Origin: Cryptomeria japonica
Taxonomy: Eukaryota > Streptophyta > Pinopsida > Cupressales > Cupressaceae
Assembly (NCBI RefSeq): GCF_030272615.1
Contig: NC_081414.1
Location: 823,102,896-823,166,895, forward strand
DNA length: 64,000 nt
Reading direction: 5' to 3'
Under the pieces are notes generated by a model that was not told where the DNA came from, did not search any database, and was given only the letters and a program-made list of their open reading frames with translations. Positions 47,381-57,413 of the stretch are shown in pieces. A program made the translations under genes and the position numbers. The first letter of the stretch is position 1. Each line of letters begins with the position of its first letter.

Positions 47381-48062
47381 TTACGCTTTGTCATGACCAG
47401 CAATAAATTTACTGATGGCATTGACGGCAACCAAAAAATAGACCGTGATTATGAAAAACACAAGTAAGAAGAAAAGACAGGTCTGACGTGAGCCACCAGC
47501 AGTAGTTGTAGCTTGATCGTTATTTGGGTCTGCCTCTGATCTCAATCGCTCTTCTGTGCGCATTTTGTGATCGATAATATAGAAGAGCACTCCTATAATT
47601 GAAGAAAAAAATACCAAGCAGACCATCATAGCCAACAAATTGGCCAGGCTCTTCCAATGGGTGAAATAGAGCCCCAAAAAAGGGACAGAAATCCCAAAGA
47701 GTGCTAAAACAAAAGTGACATATTTCCACTGTTCTTCTACGACCTCTTCTATCTGCACATTCAGGGCTGCTTCGGGGCCAAATCGGTGCGGACCACGTCC
47801 TTGATCTATTATCACGGTCTCCACAGGACCAGGACGCTCTTGATCTATTCCGTTCACAGGTCCTGCTTTACAAATGCACAATAATGTATTCTGAGCTTCA
47901 ACAGTCATGGTAATGGTACAAGAAAAACTCTCAATACTAAACTGCTTTTAATATTGCAAACATGGGGAACATAATTAAATTTATAAAATAACCGGCAGAA
48001 ATTCACCACAAGGATTAACAATACATACCCTCTTCCACAACCAGAGCCAGTTCTTGTTCCAT
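47381..48062 (-). CDS. Small three-TM membrane protein, two coding exons
   Basis: Coding exon 1 is 48062-48029 and coding exon 2 is 47862-47381. The intron 48028-47863 has GTATGT and GCAG ends, and splicing joins a phase-1 codon. The product is 171 aa, starting MEQELALVVEEGPVNG. The N-terminus is hydrophilic. Hydrophobic segments lie at about 59-80 (FVLALFGISVPFLGLYF), 84-108 (LLAMMVCLVFFSSIIGVLF) and 140-163 (CLFFLLVFFIITVYFLV). A charged loop follows TM2 (DHKMRTEERLRSEAD). I do not recognise the family and cannot give a function; membrane location is inferred. The open frame extends upstream to 47908, but that start would lie in the intron. Intact frame, good splice sites and a TATA box make this the best host gene in the window. 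Confidence 0.65.
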
Positions 48063-48268
48063 AGCTTCGATGGCTGGAGCTCTCCACTGGAGAGGCACCT
48101 CTTCACTTCAACACGAAAAGAAACAACCTGCGCATATCGATCAGAATAAACACCCATGAAGGAAATTGTAAAATCTTAAATTTCACAGACAAGACGAGGA
48201 AAACGCTTACCTTCAGAGAGATGTTGGGCTTGAGCTCTTCGTTTGTTGATGACATTCAGAGCTTTAGT
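48029..48268 (-). promoter_or_regulatory. 5' leader of the membrane-protein gene with intron and uORF
   Basis: A leader intron 48210-48128 has GTAAGC and GCAG ends. An upstream ATG at 48255 opens a frame (MSSTNEELKPNISLK) that continues through the next exon and overlaps the main ATG out of frame. It ends two codons into the last exon under the proposed splicing. Such an overlapping uORF would reduce translation of the main frame. Confidence 0.5.
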
Positions 48269-48295
48269 TTATGGAAGAAGAGGCCCGAGATCTCC

Positions 48296-48302
48296 ATTTA
48301 TA
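48296..48302 (-). promoter_or_regulatory. TATA box of the membrane-protein gene
   Basis: TATAAAT on the minus strand within CTCCTATAAATGGAG, about 40 bases upstream of the leader ATG. The start of transcription is expected near 48265-48275. Confidence 0.6.
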
Positions 48303-48394
48303 GGAGTGAAGTGAAATGAAGAGGGATTGTATGATGATAGATCAAAGGATTCAACGGCTGGAATTGTTTTGGATCGGTGTTTTCCAAGGATCCA

Positions 48395-48575
48395 ACGGTG
48401 CTTATGGAAGGGATTGCATGATGACTTAATAATGTGCCGTGCTTATGGAAGGGATTGCATGATGACTTAATACTGTGCCTGTGGTTCTGGAAGGGATTGG
48501 CCGTTGACTTAATACAAGTGTGCCGTGGTTATGGAAGCTATTATAGTGTTGCCGTGCTTATGGAGGGGAGCTCAG
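48395..48575 (+). repeat. ~42-bp minisatellite next to the promoter
   Basis: Four to five copies of GTGCTTATGGAAGGGATTGC followed by ATGATGACTTAAT. The first two full copies are nearly identical and later ones diverge. It lies 90-270 bp upstream of the TATA box. Confidence 0.85.
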
Positions 48576-48960
48576 TAAATTCTTCCGTTGACCCAACAAC
48601 TTTGTATGCTTCCAAGCAACGTGACAATATAGATGGAAGTGATATGGATCAAGTTTTTGAGGCTTTTCGTTTGAATGAATTTTTTTAACCCAATTGCATG
48701 AATCCTAAAGTCTAAGGAGAATCGACTTAGGAATCCCGTAGCACCTATGGATCCTTTCGATGTAGTTCTTTCGAGTAAACTAATCTTAATCTTGTTGCCG
48801 TGTTGGATTTGTCCAATTATAACTAGCAATTGCACCGAAAGGACAATTTAGAAAATCAATATTTTTAGTAGGTATGCTATAATTATTATTATAATATTTA
48901 ATATAATGAGAAAGAGATATAATAAATTAATTATTATAAATTATCATGTTATTGTATTAT
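48576..48960. other. Spacer, no gene
   Basis: A plus-strand ORF (48434-48688) runs out of the minisatellite and is not supported. From 48850 it is AT-rich. Confidence 0.5.
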
Positions 48961-48962
48961 TA

Positions 48963-49139
48963 CTAGCATATATGTCTTAAATTTTAATTTAATCTATATA
49001 ACATACGCCGAGAGATATCCTTCTCGAGGCGCCTATTTTTAGTCAATTTTGAACCCTAAATTGAAATAGGCGCCTCAAGAAGGATATCTCTCGGCGTATG
49101 TTATATAAATTAAATTAAAATTTAAGACATATATGCTAG
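48963..49139. repeat. Near-perfect ~177-bp inverted repeat (hairpin)
   Basis: The left arm starts CTAGCATATATGTCTTAAAT and runs through CATACGCCGAGAGATATCC and GAGGCGCCTATTT. The right arm is its reverse complement, ending ATATATGCTAG. Arms are about 75 bp with very few mismatches around a ~25-base loop. It could be a foldback MITE or the source of a hairpin RNA. No clear TSD. Confidence 0.9.
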
Positions 49140-49355
49140 TGGCAGTTGCACAGCGCAACATGGAAAACATAAAATAAATTAATATATAATGATATAGTAT
49201 CTTTTTATTAAAACAAATTATATTATAGTATTATTATATTATTATATTATTTTATCATTACAATTTTATATATCTATTTAGACTATTTTTATTAATATAT
49301 ATGTGTTGCAAGATCAAAGGAAATACTTAAAGATCTACGATATAATGAACTTTGT
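49140..49355. other. AT-rich spacer
   Basis: ATTATATTATT-type sequence. No gene seen. Confidence 0.6.
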
Positions 49356-50725
49356 TTAATGGCATGTATTATGGTTATGGTTAGCGTTAGGGTTAAGGTT
49401 AGTATTATGGTCGAGGATAAGGTTTACATCATAGTTTGGATTAGGGTTATGATAATGGTTGGGGTTTATATCATGGTTAGGGTTAGCATGGTTAGGTTTA
49501 GAGTTAGCATAGTTTAGGGTTTATATCATGGTTAGGTTTACGGCTAAGGATTATTGTTAGGGTTAGGGTTTATGGTTATGGTTAGGTTAGGGTTAAGGTT
49601 TAAAGAGTTATGGTTAGGATTATGGTTAGGGTTATGGTTTACATCATGGTTGGTGTTGAAGTTAGGGTTACAGTTATGGTTAGGATTATGGCTAGGGTTA
49701 GGGTTTACATCATGCCTGGGGTTAGGGTTAAGGGTTAGTGTTAGGATTAATATTAGTATTTATATCATGGTTATGGCTAGGGTTAAGATTCACATCATGG
49801 TTAGCGTTAGGGTTATTGCTTGGGTTAGGGTTTACTATTTGGGTTATAGTTAGGTTTAGGATTATAATTATGGTTATGGTTAGGGTTAGGGTTAGCATTT
49901 ACATCATGGTTAGGATTAGGATTTACATCATGGTTAGAATTATTGATAGGGTTAGGGTTAGGTTTAAAGTTAGTTTTAGGCATACAACTATCCAACCCTT
50001 TGGATGCAGCAAGATATTAATACCCTTCATATATTATTAATATATTATAATAGATGATTAGTGCATCCTAAGGGTTGTAGAGCCATTCCCAATTTTTAGG
50101 GTTAGGGTTTAGGGTTATGATTAGGTTAGGTTAGGGTTAGGATTATGATAAGGGTAATGGTTTAGAGTTGTGGTTAGGACTATGGTAAAGGTTATGGTTT
50201 ACATCATGGTTCAATTACGTTAAAGTTAGGGTTAAATTATTATTAAAGTTCATTTAGGATTAGGGTTTGGGCTAGATTAAGGTTAGGAATATATTAGGAT
50301 TAAGGTTCAATTTAGGTTAGAGTTAAGTTTAGGGTAAGAATATTGTTAAGGTTAGGGCTTAGGATTATGGTTAGGTTAGCATAATGATTCGGGTTACGGT
50401 AAAGATTATGATTAGGGTTATGCTTTGGGGTACTAGTAAGTTTATTGTTTAGATAATGGTTGGGGTTAGGGTCATAGTTAAGATTATGGCTAGGGTGAGG
50501 GTTTACATCATAGTTAGGGTTAGGCTTAGGTCTAGGGTCATGATCAAGATCTTTGTTTAAGGTTATGATTTACATCATACTTAGGGTTAGGGTGATAATT
50601 ATGGTTGGGGTTAGGGTTGAAAATTAAGGTTAGGGTTAGGGTTTAAGGTTAGGATTAGGATTATGGATTGGATTTACTCTTAGGACTAGTGATAGGTTTT
50701 GAGTTATGGTTATGGTTAGGAACTA
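49356..50725 (+). repeat. Degenerate TTAGGG-like interstitial repeat, block 1
   Basis: About 1.37 kb of GGTTAGGGTTA, GGTTATGGTTA and GGTTTACATCATGGTTAGG variants. The phrase TTTACATCATGGTTAGG or TTTATATCATGGTTAGG recurs many times, so there is a higher-order unit. The hexamer is closer to TTAGGG than to the usual plant TTTAGGG. ORFs here are repeat translations. A non-repeat patch at 49980-50095 interrupts it. Confidence 0.85.
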
Positions 50726-50734
50726 AGGCAAAAA

Positions 50735-51280
50735 ACACATTTTGATGTCTCAATCAATCCAGGAATTTCCTTCCATCCACTAAACAAATTATAGCATTCG
50801 TATAGACTTCACTCTTCAAACACTCCTCCAAGGGCAACAAGTTTTGCTTCATCCCATTGGCCACAATAGTGTATGTGTTCTTCCTCCCATCATGTATGGC
50901 ATGTCTATCAAACTCCCAAGGTCTACCCAACAAAAGGTGACAAATATCCACAGGCATGATATCACACAAGACTTCATAATTATAATTCCCAATTTTCAAT
51001 TTCACCAAACATTGCACACTTCCTAACAACTTATGATCATTCTGAATCCAAGCTATCTGATAAGGCTTAGGGTGTTTCAATCTTTCCAAATTCAACATAT
51101 TCAACATCTCTTCTGAAACAATATTATCTGAACTATTACTATCAATAACAACTTTATAGCACTTACCAGATACCTTACATCTGGTCTTGAACAAATTCTT
51201 CCTCTACAAGGGTTCCTCATTTCCTCTGGTATGACACAAAGCTCTCCTCATCATCAATCGTTCTCCATCTTTTGATTTAT
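50735..51280 (-). pseudogene. Ty3/gypsy (chromovirus-like) protease fragment
   Basis: The minus strand reads LMMRRALCHTRGNEEPL, a stop, then an open frame from 51194 to 50754. The protease active region is VVIDSNSSDNIVSEEML, with Asn where Gly is expected. Further on are LNLERLKHPKPYQIAWIQND, YEVLCDIMPVDICHLLLGR and a chromovirus-type PWEFDRHAIHDG. No RT follows. It sits inside the TTAGGG-like block with no LTR visible. Confidence 0.8.
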
Positions 51281-51282
51281 TT

Positions 51283-51445
51283 AGGTTTATGGTTAGGGTT
51301 AGGGTTACGTTTATGGTAAGGGTTGTGTTTAGGGTTAGGGTTTACATCATGTTTAGGTTTAAGGTTAGGATTATGATTAGTGTTAGGGCTTAGTATTATG
51401 GTTAGGGTTACATTTTACACCATGGTCAGGGTTACAGTTTACACC
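51283..51445 (+). repeat. Degenerate TTAGGG-like repeat, block 2
   Basis: Continues block 1 after the gypsy fragment (GGTTAGGGTTAGGGTTACG, GGTTTACATCATG) and ends at the 51450 LTR. Confidence 0.85.
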
Positions 51446-51449
51446 ATGG

Positions 51450-53073
51450 TGTAGCGTTGTAAATTGTACGCACTCGCTAGGGTGGTACAACTTCACACCT
51501 AGTTTAGCACCCGCCTTAGTGCATTTTGCATTCTGCATTGCATTTCTCCTTAAGCACTTAATTAATCAGATTAATTAGGTCTAAGGTCCTATTTCATCAT
51601 TCTATACATCATAAAGTTGGGCCCTTTCACTAAAGTGCGCCCTTCGCATTTCATTTCTCCAATACACCACTTAACCAAAAACCTTAATTAGGTCCTATTT
51701 CGAACTTGGGGGCTTGGTTTCGGGGTCTAAACATCTCGAAATCACCTGTAACTTCGGGATTCTCTCTAAAATCAACATATCCGATGACCCTGAAAATTTG
51801 GTGAAAAGTTGTCGGGACCATGGCGCCTGTGCACATGGTCCTGGACATTTTTCCCGAAATTTTGGGAGCACGATCCAATCATAAAATAAAGCTTAACCCC
51901 AAGAAATTGGCGGGATATTCAATCTCTAGGTCGGCCAAAATATGAATTTACAACCTAGGGTTTCATACATAAAAGCTCTCTTTCCTCATTTGAAGGGATC
52001 CGATTTTTGGTTTCCAGGAACTTCATATGCAGCGAAAGAGCAAATCTTTGAGGACTTCAACAACATTCAACATCAATCTATCAAGCATCTATCAAATTCA
52101 TTCATCCACTTAGGGCTTGGAAGACATTGAAGAACAATAGGAGATTACCGACTGAAGATTGGCTTGTACTCCTCCCTTGAGGGTTGGGTATGATTTCATA
52201 TTGTTTTCATGTCTTTGCATACGCTTTGATACGTCATTTATTCATGCTTTAGATCACATTGCATCTTGATTTAGAGCATTTGCATTATCATTTACAAGCA
52301 ATTAGGGTTTACTTTCTAGGTTGCTCTAGTTTGCTTTCTTGCATTTTAGGACCTTGCACACACACTAGGTCTGCACACACAATACATTTTACAAAACAAC
52401 TTGGCTATTCGTGGAGGTGGAAATCACTAAAGCGGGGGTTTGACTAAGGCAAAACCCTATATAGCCGCCCCTTCCCCTTTTCAGATATTATTGCAGGTTT
52501 CGGGATTCGGACGACGCCGCGGGAGACAGATCCGGAGAGAGAAGGCTGAGACAGAACCCTGTGTGAAATTGCAGATCAGAAGACTGGGACAGGGGCGCTG
52601 GGTGCCCTGGTCCCTGGGACAGAGGCGCTGGGCGCCCTGGTCCTCCGGACAGACAGCTCTCCGACAACTTTCCGATAGTGTTTCAGGGTGCAGAACAGTG
52701 GTTTCCGGTGTAGTTTTCAGGATAGTGGCGCCCGCGCTCCCGTCCCGAACAGTTTCAGTCCGATTTTGACTCCGGGTACATATCTGCATTCTTATTTCAT
52801 CCTTGTATTTATAGCTGTTCATTGTTTAATCTCAATTCTGCAAACTTGTTATTAGTTCATACTTGCATTTTGAGGTTAGGGTTTGAACTTGTATCATTTT
52901 AGCTTTCAATTTCAACAAGAGAATAGAAATCCTAATAGATATCCCGTGGCTCTCTCTTTCACCAAAAGAAGTAGCCAATTGTGCGATATCTCTAGGCTCT
53001 TTCGTATTCCGCAATTTGTGTCAAAAGGTAGGATTAGGGTACATTGACCTAGTCTCGCTTTTTCCCCTACACA
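51450..53073 (+). repeat. 5' LTR of the 51450 element
   Basis: 1624 bp, starting TGTAGCGTTGTAAATTGTAC and ending TTTTTCCCCTACACA. It contains a GC-rich minisatellite (GGCGCTGGGCGCCCTGGTCC) at about 52590-52650 with two units. AACCCTATATAGCCGC near 52455 holds a possible TATA box (TATATAG). Confidence 0.93.
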
Positions 53074-53076
53074 TTT

Positions 53077-53096
53077 TGGTGAACCCGACGTGAATC
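53077..53096 (+). other. Primer binding site of the 51450 element
   Basis: TGGTGAACCCGACGTGAATC begins three bases after the LTR. The position and leading TGG fit a tRNA primer site; the tRNA is not assigned. Confidence 0.8.
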
Positions 53097-53243
53097 TATC
53101 ATTGCTTCCTCTTGCATTGCATTTGTTAGATCTAGATCTAGATTTAGTGTGTTTTCATTTCATTTCCATTAAAAGAGAAAAAGAAAAAAAAAAAAGTGTG
53201 TTTCTTTGCATTGTGTGTTTAAATTTTTTGCAATCTTTTCAAA

Positions 53244-56200
53244 ATGTCAGATTTTTATTTGCAAAACGTTCATGCTTTTGATGATTATTATGAGTATAGC
53301 CAAGATGAATTAGATGAAGCTTTAGATGAGTTTTTAAACCCTAAGGATGCTAAACCTTCATTTTACCAAAAACTCATAAACCTTGTTACTATGCCATTTA
53401 GGTGTGATGAGAAAGATAAGTCGAATGATTCCTCTCAAGGATACATTCCTATCCACTCTTCCCCTGAATCTAGTAACATGGTTGTTTTCAATAATCCCCT
53501 CTATGAGGAGATGTCTCCTTTTGAATCAAAAGACAAACCCTTTAACCGATATGATCATGCTTTGTTGGATGATGCTCTTGATGACTTTGTGGCTTTGTCG
53601 AAACCTATAAACAAAAACAAGACCTCTAAATTGGTTAACATGATAAATTTGAATGAATATAACAAGCCTCTCTTTGAATTCCAAGGTGCTTATCCTTCTC
53701 ACACCTTTCAAATTCCTAAGACTCCTCTCCTTACTGTCCAAGGGAGGTATGATCATGATTCCTTTTGTACTCCGAATAAACCAATCATCACCGTACAAGG
53801 AAGAAAACCTATAAGTCCTTACAATTATGCTAAACAAATAACTAGAGAGAGTTATCATGCGGTTGCCCATACTTATCATACCAGAAATAACAAGCAACCT
53901 AATCCTCCTCCTGTTATTCCAGTGTCCCTTCCTAATCCTCAACCAATTCTTCCTCAAGCTCCCCATATTTTGCAAGTTATGGGTAAGGAATATGATCTCA
54001 TAGAACAACTTAAAACTACCCCTGCCAAAATATCCCTTTGGGATTTGATTCAAACTTCTTCCGCTCATCATGGAATGTTACAAGATGCCTTGAAAGATTT
54101 GAATGTTCCTCCACCGAATACATCTAGTAATATAGCATCTTTTGTTAACTCTGTGGTGAATCCAAAACCTCAAATTGTGTTTACGCAAGATGAGTTGCCT
54201 ACTAGTGAAGTCCAACAACAATATGATCCCTTAATGATTGTGGTTGTCATGAAAGACACTGCTATAAGACGAACACTAGTAGATAATGGCTCTGGCCTTA
54301 ATGTGTGTAGCATCAATCTATTGCATAAGATGAATGTGGATACATCTCTTATGGAGCCTGACTCTCGTTCCATTCGTGGCTTTGACAATGTGGCTAAGAC
54401 TTCATTGGGTATCATCACCTTACCTCTCATAGTGGGACCTGTTACTTTGCCTAGTCCTATCCATGTTATGCCGGGAAATTTAACATACAACTTGTTATTA
54501 GGGAGGCCTTGGATTCACAGCATGCAAGCTGTCCCCTCTACATTGCATAGACAAGTTAAATTCATTTATAACAATAAGACATATACTTTGATAGGAGATA
54601 CTAATTTTCAAGCTTGTCTACAAACATCTAATTCCAAAGGAGATTCTTCTAAGCCATCCTCGTCTGGTGATGACTCTTTAAACAAGAAACCTATCGATGA
54701 GTCTTCGCTTTCAGATGATCAAAATCCTTTGGATGAATCTAGAATTCCTAAAGAAGATCCTTCTCGGCTTGAAACTACACATAAAAAGGATTTCGATCCT
54801 GAGAAGGTTCTCGCAGAAGATGATTGGGGATCCCTTGATTTTAACCCTACCTTTGTGGGTGAATATAAGATTCCTTCTAGAGAACTTAAAGTTGAAAAGA
54901 AGGAAGAAGCTGAAAATCACAAAGTTGAAAAGAAAGAAGAAGCTAAAAATCAATCAACCTTTCTTGAAGCTATGAGTAATAATTTTGTGGCCGCTTCTCA
55001 AACTTCGTCTTCTCACATCTATAACTATGAAGAGTTTGATCCTTTGTCTTATGAAAAACCACCTTCTCTTCCTGAAATGGCTGATCGCTATGGTCATGGT
55101 TTTCGCATTTTTGCTAAGCATGGGTATCATGAAAAAGGTTGTGGTGCTAATGAACAAGGGATTAGAGTTCCTCTAGAGACTAATTTTCAACATTATGCCT
55201 TTGGACTTGGCTATAATCCCTGCAGATGTACTAAAGCCTCTAAAAGACCATGCATTAGTGTTAATGCTATCTCTACATCTTTATCAATACAACACCCTGA
55301 GTATATTGATGAGGAATCCTCGGGTGATTGTGCTCTGGATATCTTCCCTACCGACGATGCTTTAGCTGAGTTCTTAGGAGCCTATGACACTCTTCCTCGT
55401 TATCATCACAATAGGGGACTCCCTTATTGTTTGAACACTGAAGCTTATTTTGGAAAAGAGATTGATAATGATAAGATTGTGAAAGAATTCCCTCAGTTAA
55501 AGGATACTCCTCAACAAAGTAATCTTCTCATAAGTGACACCACTGATGTTAAGATGGATCCTTGCAACAAAGAAAAAGTCATTAAAATTGGAAAATGTTT
55601 GGATAAAGAGGAACAGAAACAATATGAAGAACTATTGCATGAATTCCCTGAGATCTTTGCTTGGACATATTCTGACATGCCTGGTATTGATCCTAAGATT
55701 GTTACTCATAATATTGTCTTAGTTCCTGATGCTAAGCCCGTGAAACAAAAGATTCGAAAAATGAATCCTAAGGTGGCTCTGCTTGTTAAGGCTGAGATTG
55801 AAAAATTATTGGAGGCTAGATTTATCCGCCCTATTGACTATTCCCCATGGATTTCAAATATTGTCGCTGTGGCTAAACCAGACAACAAAATAAGAATGTG
55901 CACTGATTTTCGGGATTTAAATAAGGCTTCTTTAAAAGATGATTTCCCTCTTCCAAACATTGATATGATAGTTGATTCTACGGCAGGACATGCCCTCTTA
56001 TCCTTCATGGATGGTTTTTCAGGCTACAATCAAATTTTCATTAACCCTCAAGATCAATACAAAACCGCTTTCACCACTCCTTGGGGTACGTTTTGTTGGA
56101 TAATGATGCCTTTTGGACTTAAAAACGCCGGTGCAACTTATCAACGAGCGATGACCCTTATCTTTCATGATTATATACATAAGATTTTAGAGGATTATGT

Positions 56201-57413
56201 TGATGATATTTTAGCTAAATCCTTTCTTTGCATGGATCATGTTAAAATCCTCCGTCAAATCTTTGAAAGAATTCGTAAATATCACATGCGCTTGAATCCC
56301 CGAAAATGTGTTTTTTGTGTGGATAGTGGAAAACTATTAGGGTTCATAGTTTCGCATCGTGGGATTGAGGTGGACACTAAGAAAATAGATGCTATTGTTA
56401 ACATGCCACCTCCTCGAAATGTCTCTCAACTTAAAAGCTTACAAGGAAAGATTCAAGCTATTCGTAGGTTCGTGTCTCAGCTTGCGGATCGTACCTTTCC
56501 TTTTACTCAACTTCTTAAAAAGGATATCACTTTTCAATGGAATGAGGATTGTCAACAGGCATTTGAAGATTTAAAAATGTATTTGGCTAGTCCTCCTATT
56601 CTTCAACCTGCCGAACCTTCTAAACCCTTCCTTCTATATACAGCTGCTTCTTCTCATGCTCTCGCAGCATTGTTAGCACAACATGATAAAGATGGTAAGG
56701 AATGTCCGGTTTATTACATAAGTTGTACCTTACTCGATTATGAGACTCGATATTCTGCGATAGAAAGACAATGCTTGGCCATGGTGTTTGCGACTCAGAA
56801 ATTGAGACATTATCTTTTAAATTCAGAAGTCCACGTCATGGTTAAGTTTGATCCTTTGAAGCATCTTTTCTCTAAAACTGATTTATCAGGACGTCTCGCT
56901 AAGTGGGTTATGATGTTAACTGAATTTGACTTTAAATTTGTTTCACAAAGAGTAATTAAAGGACAAGCGTTGACCGATCACTTAGTTGAGGCCCCTTCAT
57001 CTTTTTCATTCCCTAACCCTGAATCCTTTCCTGATGACTTCATTCTTTCCATAGAGAAAGATGAAACTTGGGAGTTATACTTTGATGGCTCTAAGTGTCG
57101 TACGGGATCGGGGGCAGGTGTTGTCCTAGTTTCTCCTACAAAGAAACCTATTCCCTTATCATATCGTCTAAATTTCCTATGTACCAATAACATTGCTGAG
57201 TATGAGGCTCTTATAGCGGGAATAAAAGCAGTCTTAGCTCTTAATATAAAACACATACATATCTATGGAGATTCGCAATTGATTATAAGACAAGTAACAG
57301 GAATATATCAAGCAAAACAAGACAAATTATCACAATATAAAAACCTTGCTATCTCTTTATTACAAAATTTTGATTCTTATACCATGGAACCTGTTCCTCG
57401 AAAAGATAATTGA
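53244..57413 (+). CDS. Gypsy pol, part 1: protease, G-patch-like segment, RT, dual RNase H
   Basis: 1389 codons. Residues 1-330 form a low-complexity, acidic and Pro-rich N-terminus with no recognisable Gag core or zinc knuckle. Protease: RTLVDNGSGLNVCS (Asp347), then LLLGRPWIHSMQAVPSTLH (418-436). A G-patch-like segment lies at about 615-642 (YGHGFRIFAKHGYHEKGCG, then NEQGI). RT spans about 800-1060: KIRMCTDFRDLNKA, WIMMPFGLKNAGATYQRA, catalytic YVDDIL at 985-990. The first RNase H (about 1128-1192) reads LLYTAASS, lacking the first catalytic Asp. A second, archaeal-type RNase H (about 1276-1370) keeps Asp1281 (YFDGSKC), Glu1319 (NNIAEYEALIAG) and Asp1343 (IYGDSQL). It ends PRKDN then TGA, and the frame continues after the stop. 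Confidence 0.93.
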   Translation: MSDFYLQNVHAFDDYYEYSQDELDEALDEFLNPKDAKPSFYQKLINLVTMPFRCDEKDKSNDSSQGYIPIHSSPESSNMVVFNNPLYEEMSPFESKDKPFNRYDHALLDDALDDFVALSKPINKNKTSKLVNMINLNEYNKPLFEFQGAYPSHTFQIPKTPLLTVQGRYDHDSFCTPNKPIITVQGRKPISPYNYAKQITRESYHAVAHTYHTRNNKQPNPPPVIPVSLPNPQPILPQAPHILQVMGKEYDLIEQLKTTPAKISLWDLIQTSSAHHGMLQDALKDLNVPPPNTSSNIASFVNSVVNPKPQIVFTQDELPTSEVQQQYDPLMIVVVMKDTAIRRTLVDNGSGLNVCSINLLHKMNVDTSLMEPDSRSIRGFDNVAKTSLGIITLPLIVGPVTLPSPIHVMPGNLTYNLLLGRPWIHSMQAVPSTLHRQVKFIYNNKTYTLIGDTNFQACLQTSNSKGDSSKPSSSGDDSLNKKPIDESSLSDDQNPLDESRIPKEDPSRLETTHKKDFDPEKVLAEDDWGSLDFNPTFVGEYKIPSRELKVEKKEEAENHKVEKKEEAKNQSTFLEAMSNNFVAASQTSSSHIYNYEEFDPLSYEKPPSLPEMADRYGHGFRIFAKHGYHEKGCGANEQGIRVPLETNFQHYAFGLGYNPCRCTKASKRPCISVNAISTSLSIQHPEYIDEESSGDCALDIFPTDDALAEFLGAYDTLPRYHHNRGLPYCLNTEAYFGKEIDNDKIVKEFPQLKDTPQQSNLLISDTTDVKMDPCNKEKVIKIGKCLDKEEQKQYEELLHEFPEIFAWTYSDMPGIDPKIVTHNIVLVPDAKPVKQKIRKMNPKVALLVKAEIEKLLEARFIRPIDYSPWISNIVAVAKPDNKIRMCTDFRDLNKASLKDDFPLPNIDMIVDSTAGHALLSFMDGFSGYNQIFINPQDQYKTAFTTPWGTFCWIMMPFGLKNAGATYQRAMTLIFHDYIHKILEDYVDDILAKSFLCMDHVKILRQIFERIRKYHMRLNPRKCVFCVDSGKLLGFIVSHRGIEVDTKKIDAIVNMPPPRNVSQLKSLQGKIQAIRRFVSQLADRTFPFTQLLKKDITFQWNEDCQQAFEDLKMYLASPPILQPAEPSKPFLLYTAASSHALAALLAQHDKDGKECPVYYISCTLLDYETRYSAIERQCLAMVFATQKLRHYLLNSEVHVMVKFDPLKHLFSKTDLSGRLAKWVMMLTEFDFKFVSQRVIKGQALTDHLVEAPSSFSFPNPESFPDDFILSIEKDETWELYFDGSKCRTGSGAGVVLVSPTKKPIPLSYRLNFLCTNNIAEYEALIAGIKAVLALNIKHIHIYGDSQLIIRQVTGIYQAKQDKLSQYKNLAISLLQNFDSYTMEPVPRKDN

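Noticed and set aside
47863-47908. Start of the membrane protein at the ATG at 47908
   Set aside because: That stretch is better read as the 3' end of an intron, because splicing 48029 to 47862 gives a continuous frame with a better upstream start.
49554-50040. Gly/Leu/Val-rich ORFs of about 100 codons
   Set aside because: Translations of the TTAGGG-like repeat.
49356-51445. True telomere
   Set aside because: The repeat is highly degenerate, interstitial, differs from the plant TTTAGGG unit and is flanked by other sequence on both sides.
52440-52822. ORFs of 109 and 113 codons in the 5' LTR
   Set aside because: They lie in LTR sequence with the GC minisatellite; the matching region of the 3' LTR changes length by indel.
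53526-54071. 181-codon minus-strand ORF within pol
   Set aside because: Shadow of the clearly coding plus-strand frame.
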